Assembly (NCBI GenBank): GCA_033439795.1
Contig: JAUTDP010000002.1
Location: 3,224,001-3,288,000, forward strand
Reading direction: 5' to 3'
DNA from: Sordaria brevicollis
Taxonomy: Eukaryota > Ascomycota > Sordariomycetes > Sordariales > Sordariaceae
DNA length: 64,000 bases
This document shows, piece after piece, positions 1 through 8,171 of this stretch; the first letter of the stretch is position 1, and every line of letters begins with the position of its first letter. The translations under genes were made by a program, and so were the position numbers. Under the pieces are notes generated by a model that saw nothing but the letters and a program-made list of their open reading frames with translations, ran no database searches and was not told the DNA's origin.

Positions 1-441
1 GGATGAGGTTGGTCTTTGCGGCCGACATTTTTGGTGTTTCGTGAATATGTGGTGTGCAGTGGTGGGAGGTGGGAGATGGTAGTAGACCGGACGGAGTTTG
101 GTTGTGACGGCAAGGGTGCGGGATGTCGGGTGGAGGATGCGACGATATGCGATATGCGATATGCGGGATCGAAGATGAGGTCAGTTCCAGAAAAATGTCC
201 AAAGCTTCCAGAGAGCTCCAATAAGCTCTAGCATAACCCCAATCCTTGAGCATCTTTCGGCAATCGATAAGATAAGAAACGCCCCGCGGCCGGCAAAGCT
301 GCTCTTATCGGGACTTAGCATGGCCCTATCAATTACAGAAAGTCGGATGAAATCTTGGGACCTTCTCTCTTCTCTCTCCTCCATCACACTGTTTATCCCA
401 AAATCCCGACAGCCTCAATTGTCGGCAGTATATACGCGGAC
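1..441. other. Left-edge intergenic / 5' leader
   Basis: No convincing gene is visible. The stretch holds short degenerate repeats of the type gcgatatgcgat near 140-165 and a CT-rich run at about 360-390 just before the EngB-like start codon, which is typical of a fungal 5' leader. A reading frame continuous with the next gene extends upstream to about 355, but it begins with TTG, so it is probably untranslated. Confidence 0.5.
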
Positions 442-1992
442 ATGACGAACCAAAGGGCAATGGCCAGTATCTTGGCCATGCCACCCAATCTAAGATGTCT
501 AGTCCTCCGACAACTCGCGACCTCCCGACCTGTCGCAGTCGCTGCCCCAATCTCCTCCTCCGTCCGTCTCTTCACCTCCACGACACCGAACGAAGCACGA
601 CAACGTATTAGGGCGTCACCAACAGCACGATCTGCTACTGCACCAAAACCTAGCCCGACACAATCTGCGAAGCCCAAGGATATACAGTCAGAGAAGCCTA
701 AACAACAACAGCCGGAGAAACCCAAAGCAACACAACAAGCGAAGCCCCAACAGAAGCAGACTGAGAAGTCCACAGCGAAACCAGCCGCCCAACCCAAAGA
801 CACAACAACAACAGCCCCCGCCAAAAAGACCACCAAGAAACCCACCGGCGGCCCCGTCGAAAAAGCGCCCTCCTCCTTCTCCTTCCTCCCCCCACCCTCC
901 AACGACCCCAACCAGCTCGCCCTGCCCGCCCCTCCACCAACAGGCAACTCCCTCTTCGCCGCCACGCACATCTTCACCTGCCAAAAGCCCTACTTCATGT
1001 ACGCCGCGCCGCGCTTTCTCAACTTCCCCGTCAACACGCACGTCCCCGAGATCTGCATTTTGGGGCGTTCCAACGTCGGAAAGTCAACCCTCATCAACGC
1101 TTTATCGGGAGCCGCGGGCGCCGCGGCGGGTAGGGCGCACGGTCTGGAAGCTAGAAGGGCGGGGAGAGCCATCACGTCGGCGCAGGCGGGTAGTACAAAG
1201 ACTATGAATGCATATGGGTTTGGTCCGCCGCCTAAGGTTGCTCCTCCCAAGAAGGAGGCGGAGGATGATGACGGGAGATTGAAGAGTAGGAAGGAGAAGA
1301 GGGAGGAGAAGAATAAGTTTAGCAAGGAGAAGAAACCGACGAATACGTTGATATTGGTGGATATGCCTGGTTACGGCTTCAACTCGCAAGCGGAATGGGG
1401 GAAGGAAATCGCCAAGTATCTGGAGAAGAGAAAGATGTTGAAGGGGGCGGTGGTGCTGATTGATTCGGTTGCTGGCGTCAAGAAAGATGATAGGGCCGTG
1501 TTGGGAATGTTGAGGGATGCGAATGTGAAGACGACGATTATCTTGACGAAGGCGGATAAGATTGATTCGCTAGAGTCATATGCGCAGGGCGAGTGGCAAG
1601 GAAAGATGCAGAGGAAGGATAAGGGGTCGATTGGGGATATGTGTATCAAGGTGTGGGAGGAGTTGCGCAAGATTGAGGAACAGAGTTTAACGTGGGTGGA
1701 AGGAAAGGGGTGGGAAAGGGAGGTTTGGGTTACGGGTGCTGGAGACCCCAGAAACGCGGGACTGGGTATTGCGGGCGCCAGGTTGGCGATTGCGAAGATG
1801 GCGGGGATCGTGAGGGATGAGAGAGCGCTCGCCGATGAAGAGGCGCCCGAGTTGGGAAGTGTGCCAGTGACGACAAAGCCGGCGGCAACACCAACGGCGA
1901 GCAAGATTGTGCCGTTTGATCAGATTGTGTGGGCGACGCCGCATCAGGGGACGCCGAACACGAAGGGAGGTAGGGAGAAGGCGTCGTTTTAG
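442..1992 (+). CDS. Mitochondrial EngB/YihA-type GTP-binding protein
   Basis: A single-exon protein of 516 residues from the ATG at 442. The first ~45 residues are rich in Arg, Ser and Ala without acidic residues, as in a mitochondrial presequence. A Lys/Pro/Gln/Thr low-complexity linker follows. The GTPase domain shows the P-loop GRSNVGKS, a G3 motif in DMPGYGF and the G4 motif TKAD, the pattern of the EngB family that helps assemble the large ribosomal subunit. A charged insert rich in Lys, Glu and Asp lies between G1 and G3, where bacterial EngB is compact. The first in-frame ATG was chosen because the upstream extension starts only at a TTG. A role in mitochondrial ribosome assembly is inferred from the family and the presequence; the domain call is firm, the substrate is not shown by sequence. 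Confidence 0.88.
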   Translation: MTNQRAMASILAMPPNLRCLVLRQLATSRPVAVAAPISSSVRLFTSTTPNEARQRIRASPTARSATAPKPSPTQSAKPKDIQSEKPKQQQPEKPKATQQAKPQQKQTEKSTAKPAAQPKDTTTTAPAKKTTKKPTGGPVEKAPSSFSFLPPPSNDPNQLALPAPPPTGNSLFAATHIFTCQKPYFMYAAPRFLNFPVNTHVPEICILGRSNVGKSTLINALSGAAGAAAGRAHGLEARRAGRAITSAQAGSTKTMNAYGFGPPPKVAPPKKEAEDDDGRLKSRKEKREEKNKFSKEKKPTNTLILVDMPGYGFNSQAEWGKEIAKYLEKRKMLKGAVVLIDSVAGVKKDDRAVLGMLRDANVKTTIILTKADKIDSLESYAQGEWQGKMQRKDKGSIGDMCIKVWEELRKIEEQSLTWVEGKGWEREVWVTGAGDPRNAGLGIAGARLAIAKMAGIVRDERALADEEAPELGSVPVTTKPAATPTASKIVPFDQIVWATPHQGTPNTKGGREKASF

Positions 1993-2179
1993 ACGACTGG
2001 ATGAAGTCACTGTATTATCTCTGTACCATTTTGAAGCCATATGCGAAATAGACTTGATACCCCTTGTTATCGAAACTGGCTGTAGAAATCATCGCATATG
2101 CCGTAAAACAAGAGTCTATATGTGCCAACATCTATCTACTCAAGAACATCTATGGGTATCCCAAATTTCACAAGACAAT

Positions 2180-3523
2180 TCAAGAACTCCTCCTCCTTCC
2201 CCTCCCCCTCTCCCTCCCAAACTCCCTTTCATCCACCGGACTCCCCCTCCCCCTGGCCTCCCTAAACATGAAATACGGACAAAACACATCCACCAAATTA
2301 TCCCACAACCCAATATCATACAAATTCTCCACATCCTTCAACCTCCAAACCGCCTCCCACTCGTTTCCCTCCCCGGGAAGTCTATGGCTCTCCCTCGGCG
2401 GTTTCCCATCATCCGTCCTAACCAATATCTGCTCCGCCTCCACCGGCCACCTCGTCCACGCCGGCTCCACTTTGAGGTCTTTCACCCTCTCCCTCCCCTC
2501 AATTTTTCTCTTGTAGACACCCCCCTCATCCATCTCCGCTTGCCAATCCTGCCACTTCATACTCTCGTTCGTCGTCGTGCCACAATACACAAGCCAGAGA
2601 TGATACCCCAACAGTCCCCACACCAACGGCGTCGTCAGCAGCGCCAGCAAGGTAACGGAGCCCATGGCTACACCACTCTGCAAACCCCACGTCCATAACA
2701 CTAACCAGCGATGGAAATCTAACTCGCCAGATTGCCACGCGGCGCGAGAAGTCCACCAGGGTAGCAAAGTCCAGTACGGAAACCTCACCTGAATCTTGGT
2801 TCTGATGATATCCAACCCCAACAACCCGCCGTAACTAGTGAGGATGGCTGTGCTGAGTAGTAACAAAATGAACCACCGCTGGTTGTTGGCGCCGACGCAG
2901 TTATTGATGAAGATGCAGTGGTGGTCCATCCGCCCCACGCATTTCTTGCAGATGGAGCAGTGTTTGGAGCGAGCAGGTTTTAGGAGGCGGCAGGTCTCGC
3001 AGATGGTGCCGGGGTGGAACAGACTAAAATCGTAGGGGTAGCGGGCCATTTCGCGGACGTGGGTGGAGGGGGTGATGTGCGCCGGGTCGGTGAAGGCTGA
3101 GAGGTATAGAAACAAATAGGGGAGGATGATGGAGATGGTGCCGAGGAATTTGTGAGTCCTGGAAAGGAGGGGCCAGGCGACGGGGAGGTACAAGTATTCG
3201 CCTACGGAGAGGAGGAGGAAGAAGAAGATGAGGATGGTTGGGTGTTGGTCGTACCAGAGGTAGTGGGCTAGGCGGGTTAGGGAGGTGGTGAGGCGGCCGT
3301 TGGTTAGGAGACGGTCGAGAGATACCACGGAGGAGGGGAGGTGGATGAAGATGAGTCGGTGGAGGAAGGAGATGGGTGTGTTTCTATGAGTCTGTTAGTT
3401 TTGAAGATGGGTGAGGAGGTGAAGGAAGACATACCGCAAGGCAGGTATTCTACCGAAAAAGGCCACAAAGGTCATGAATGATATGCCAAGAATGACAGAG
3501 GCGATGATGGCGAGGGTGCCCAT
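2180..3523 (-). CDS. swf1: Palmitoyltransferase SWF1 (DHHC family)
   Basis: Two exons, 3523-3435 and 3383-2180, joined across a GTATGT..TAG intron, give 430 residues. The short first exon encodes a membrane segment starting MGTLAIIASV. Further hydrophobic segments follow, then the cysteine-rich domain with CETC, CSIC, CKKC and the catalytic DHHC at about residue 183, and two more membrane segments. This is the arrangement of SWF1-type S-acyltransferases, ER enzymes that attach palmitate to cysteines next to membrane anchors, for example on SNAREs. The N-terminal membrane segment before a cytosolic DHHC loop supports SWF1 over PFA3 or PFA4, which I judged from overall form only. It is transcribed divergently from RAP1 across 1 kb. 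The intron phase (2) is consistent. Confidence 0.88.
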
Positions 3524-4024
3524 GGTGCCGGTTGTTCCTTGATTCCTTCAGTTGATGCTTGATATTCAGGAATCATAATCCGGAAAGGGTGGTTATGAAT
3601 CTGTCTTGACCAAGTCGACCAAGTTTGCCCATGAAGGACAAGGTATGTTTAGTTGGTTGTTGGAAGTTCGAATTCGTTTCTTTGTAAAGGTCCTCCCCGC
3701 GGGTGTCTCGGCCAGCGGAACACCACCACCCCCTTGTCAACACAAGAGTTCAAATGTTCTCAGGGGGCAAAACAGAGGAATGGCCTGGGGAATTCGAGCT
3801 GAATGAAGGAAAGATTCGACAGGCAAGCAAGGAACGTCGAGAGTGTAGAAGTGAAAGCAATCTAAGTGAAAGAAGTCATTGCGACCAAGAGCAAACAAAA
3901 ACTTGAGACGAGAAATAGAAAGGCATGTGAATGAAGATGAGATGGAGGTCAGCTCAGCTCGGACCCAGTCGGCGTCGTCAATGCCAAGACTGTTGCTGTG
4001 CTGTGCTGGATGCCTAGCTCAGCG

Positions 4025-4063
4025 TTAGAGTTAGGGTTAGGGTTCATCCACATTCCTAACCCT
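4025..4063 (+). promoter_or_regulatory. Interstitial telomeric repeat cluster
   Basis: A TTAGAG unit is followed by two perfect TTAGGG units and a final TT (4025-4044). Eleven bases further on lies the opposite orientation, CCTAACCCT (4055-4063). TTAGGG is the telomere repeat of Neurospora and relatives. The cluster is 470-510 bp upstream of the RAP1 start codon. Binding by a Tbf1- or Taz1-type Myb protein is inferred, not shown. Confidence 0.65.
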
Positions 4064-4493
4064 GGAATTGACTTGTCCCGTGAGAGCGCGACGAGAGGTC
4101 ACGCCAAACACACGGCAACAAAGAGAAGGAAGGCACGGTGGTCGCAACGACAACTCCAATATCGCGAGAAGTGGAAGCTGCGACTGTAATATTTCATTCA
4201 TTGGTTCATTCACCCGTCACCACTCGGGCTGTGGTCGTCCGCCTTGGCTTGTCTTGAACCTGTGGGGATTTTCCGTCAATCGTATCCTCTCCAATTCGCT
4301 GCGCCCAACACCAAAAACACTGAAAAGTGAAGCCATCACCAATTCACCACAAACAAAAAAAAAAAACTAACAACATTTTTCAGCCATTTGCACTCAACCT
4401 TGATGCTTTCAACAATTTTGCCATTTCAGCCATGAAATAAACCGTACCTCTTTTCTTCGAGTTCTCTCATTTTGCTGCGCTCGACCCAATCTC

Positions 4494-4503
4494 AGGGTTA
4501 GGG
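4494..4503 (+). promoter_or_regulatory. Telobox AGGGTTAGGG in RAP1 leader
   Basis: A 10-bp telobox lies 28 bp before the RAP1 start codon, so it is probably in the core promoter or the 5' untranslated leader. Such boxes bind Tbf1-like factors in fungi. Here the motif precedes a gene whose product acts at telomeres. Confidence 0.55.
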
Positions 4504-4531
4504 CAATATCAGACATCAAACACACCTCAGG

Positions 4532-7500
4532 ATGCCGTCAGCCGGAATAGTCTACGAAGGAGTCCTGGCCAGGGGCAGTCAGGCTCCGGATGAGAACAAT
4601 GCCAATCAAAACCAAAATCGATACGAGGGCACTCTCTTCAATGGACTCAAGTTTTGGATCTCTTCCAAAGTACCTGATCGCAAGTCGTTGATGGACTCAG
4701 TCAAGGTATGTGTTGCTGTCTTGTTGAAGCTTCATCAACCCCGCTAAACATCTCACATAGGCCAATGGAGGGAAAATCGTACTGCTCGAGAAACATGCAG
4801 ATCTTCTCATAGCCGACCATGCCCGCAAAGATGTCCCCGCCGGCTCTGTGTCCTGGAAGTATATCACGGATTCCATCAGTGAGGGTGAGCTGGCCGACAT
4901 AGATATTTACAAGATCGATGTCAAGGCCAAGGGAGGTCGTACTGCCAAAGGCGCCGGTTCATCCTCAAAGTCTGTTCCCGGCAAGCGCACTCGGACTCCC
5001 TTTACACCACAGGACGACCATCTTCTTATCCACTGGGTCTTGCAAGGCGAAGGAATCGCACGTGGCCAAGGCTCGGCCCGCGGGAACCAGCTCTACAAAG
5101 ATCTCGCCGACAAGTATCCTCACCACACGTTCCAGTCATGGAGAGATCGCTTCATCAAGCTGTATGATCATATTAACCGGGATTCGCTGGCCGCAATGCT
5201 TCCCCGGGACTTTCAGCCACCACCACCGTCAGGAGCACCATCCCTGGACGAAGATGACCAGATTGTCATCGACTTTGTTAAGCGGTCCAGGCAGTCGGGG
5301 ATTCCAGAACAGAACATGTACAAGAAGCTTGCTGAACAACATCCGCATCGTAGTTGGCAGGATTGGCGAAGCAGATGTATCAAGCTGCAGGCTGTAACAA
5401 ACCGGGAGGCGAGTGAGGAGAGTGATCATGGCGACCATGCCGCCCGGGATACACCTGAACCCAGTCTTCCGGAACCAAGTCTTCTTAAGCCGAGCGTTCC
5501 TAAGCCGAGTGTTCCCAAGCCAACTTTCACCAAGCCTGCCCCTTCTGAGCCCACCCTTCCTGAGCCAACTCCAAAAGCCGTCACTCGTCCTCAAGTCACC
5601 GCGACGCCCAAGAGCGCTGACCAAGTCATAACTAAGAAGCGACCTTCAGCAGCTCTAAACAGAGTGCGTCAGGATATCCCTACAAAGAGCTCACCAGTCC
5701 GCCCTGTGAACCCAACCATCACGAGTTCTGCACACAAAAAGTCCTCGCCTCACCCAACCCCTTCCCGATTCGAGGATTACACTAGGCGTGCTCGCCAGCT
5801 TCGCGAAGAGAAAAGGAAGACTAAGAGTGCTACCATCATTCAGCGGGCATGGCGACGTCACCAGGCCAAAGAGCAAATACCTTGGCGGCAAGCCATAAAG
5901 AAGTTTCAGGCTCTCGCCCAAGGATTTGTCATACGACAGGCTTTGGCACCTTTTTTTGATGACCTGTCGTCCCAGTATGATACACCAAATGAGGAGGAGG
6001 ATCAACAATTCTATAGTGAGGATGAAGGGTCTGTTGATCTTGGACACTCGGTTGAACCGAACACTGCCTCACAGCCTTCACAAACCCCGAGAGAGCAGTT
6101 TTACCATTATTTCGATCTCTATAACCAGGCTGTCGAAAACAGTCCGGTTCGCTGGGTAAAGATTGGGACCAAGTCTGTGGAAACGTGGGATCTATGGAGT
6201 GCGGTAACGGGTCAGGACGTACCTGCCCACGCACGAGATTGGCAAGTGGTTGCCGAAGATCTGGGCTTTGACTGGATTGCCGAGCCGGATGTTCCCAACC
6301 AACTACAAGCAGCATATCAAGAACATCTGGCTGATTTCGAAGATAACCTGGAGGACTTTATGGCGGATGAGCTTTTTGAAGATGAAGAGGAGGGAGAAGA
6401 GAATGAAGAGGTGGAGGGCGTCCAACTTGAGGAGGAAGAAGAGGTCGATGCCGAAGAAGAAAAAGAGCAAGACCACAATACTACCGAGTTCAGGTCATCC
6501 CCACCCATCGTGGGGGCAGCACTCAAATCATCGGGTGGCTTAAAGAGAAACGTTGAGCAGTTAATCTCCTCCCCTCTGGCTAGCATGACTAGGAAGCGGC
6601 AACGATACAGTCTGGAGGATGAGGTACCGGAATCGCCGCCTAAGAGACGGGGATCTCCTCTTCCACCGATTCCAGAAGTAACCTCCAGGCCAGAAGAGGA
6701 GGCTGCTGATGTCACGCTTGTTAATGATGAGGGTGATGCCGCTGAGGAGATGCCCATGTATGATGATGACGGGGGGGACTATGAGGCAGAAGAAGAAATA
6801 GAGGAGAGAGAAGATGATGACGACGTTTTTTATACACAGCTACAACAACCCCGACAGACTACAGCCCCAAAGCCGCAGGCAACGCAGAACAGGCCTGCTA
6901 CCCAGCCAAGCGTTGAGGACCAAACAATCAACATACCCTCGGATTCAGACTCAGACTCCGACTCAAGTAGCGACGCCTTCGGCACGCCCATCAACCCTCC
7001 TCAGCCTGCCCCCGAGCGCAAACCTGTTCCGGCAGCAGTCCCAGTAGTCCGTCGACAACTGCCTCCAAGAGAGGGCACCGCACCTCCTCGCTTCCGAATC
7101 CCTTCCGAGCAGCCTGCTGTCACAAACGGTCAAGGCATCAATCTACGGCCTGCCCAAACCCAGCCGTCCCGTGCGCCTCCATCCTCTTCTCACCCACCAC
7201 CACCACCTCGACCCTCTGCACCACCAGCATCTACCGCCCCGGTCACAGCACCCATCCGCCACCACCAAACCCCCAACACCAACAACCACCCCCTTCCTCC
7301 TCCTCATATCCCCCACCCCTCCCCAAACACCCCCTCCCCCACTCCGGCCGCAATTTAGGAGACGGCATAGCCTCCGAAGACCCCCTCGCCATAGTCAAGA
7401 GATACACATCCCTCGGTTTTCGTCGGTCGGACTGCTGCAAGGGCGTATTCGCCACGACGCACGATCCACTCATCGCGGGGCATGCCATCTACGCCGTGGC

Positions 7501-7786
7501 CAAGTACAAAAAATTACCGGGGGATGTACCGGGGATTTGGACGGAGAGTGATGATGAGGATTTGAAGAGGGTTGATAGGTTTTATAAGAAGCAGAGGACT
7601 GGGGAACGGGATGGTGGTGATGGGGAGGATGGAGGTGGGGGTGAGTGGGAGGAGGATGAAGAGAGAATTATGAAAGTGTTGGAGATGAGGAGAGTCAAAG
7701 AGGTGGAGAGGAGGTTGGAGGAGAAACATGGACGGAAGAGGATGGAGAGTCGGAGGGTTATGTTGAGGTATTGGCCTCGGGTGTAG
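4532..7786 (+). CDS. rap1: Telomere protein RAP1 homologue
   Basis: Exon 1 is 4532-4705 and exon 2 starts at 4761 (GTATGT..CACATAG, phase 0). The protein has an N-terminal BRCT-like region (first ~85 residues), a Rap1-type Myb domain at about 136-197 (TPFTPQDDHLL.. then SWRDRFIKL) and a second Myb-like repeat at about 222-270. An IQ-like basic helix follows at about 415-428, an ARID-like segment around 505-562, then acidic and Pro-rich stretches. After base 7359 the C-terminal module continues in another frame with a long conserved-looking segment ending IWTESDDEDL and a coiled tail to 7786. The frame change (0 to 2) needs either an intron 7171-7358 (GTGCGC..TTTAG, 188 nt, phase-correct, weak donor, no clear branch site; 1003 aa) or one missing base in a C-rich tract (1066 aa). 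RAP1 organises shelterin-like complexes and silencing. The family call is firm; the 3' gene model is not. Confidence 0.82.
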
Positions 7787-8171
7787 ACCTAGCACTCGCG
7801 AAGGAAAGAGAAGGGGTGAGGTTGGGTATTAGGGTTATTTGGTTGTTTAGTTTTGCTGTTGGATTTACACTATCCAGGTTGCTACAGACGGGCATGAAAG
7901 GCGCATGAGAGGAGAGGTACGGACTGAGATGGTCACGTCATTGATGGGCTTCGGAATTGTTTTTTTTTTTTTGTAAGTACATGAGTTTTGATTGCTTGAT
8001 ACCTACACTAAGTTGCTGCTAGCTTACTACATTTCTCAGTTGCCAAGGTTGTAGCTTACACGGGTGCTATCCAAACTGATTATATTACCCTGCGAAGTTC
8101 CAGTATCCAAACCCGGTACCCGTGTAACTGTCATTCCGATGTTCAACCCATATCAACCGCTTGCTTCCCTT
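7787..8171. other. Convergent 3' region
   Basis: Space between the converging ends of RAP1 and the unknown gene that follows. It holds a single TTAGGGTTA motif near 7829 and a T-run of about 14 near 7960. No gene seen. Confidence 0.5.

Larger units (their letters stand above)
3524..4531. other. Divergent promoter region between SWF1 and RAP1
   Basis: About 1 kb with no supported gene. It contains a cluster of telomere-type repeats at 4025-4063 and another at 4494-4503, an A10 run near 4356-4366, and AT-richer sequence toward the RAP1 start. It presumably carries both promoters. Confidence 0.6.

Noticed and set aside
355..441. N-terminal extension of the EngB-like protein
   Set aside because: The extension starts at TTG; the first ATG at 442 already gives a good mitochondrial presequence.
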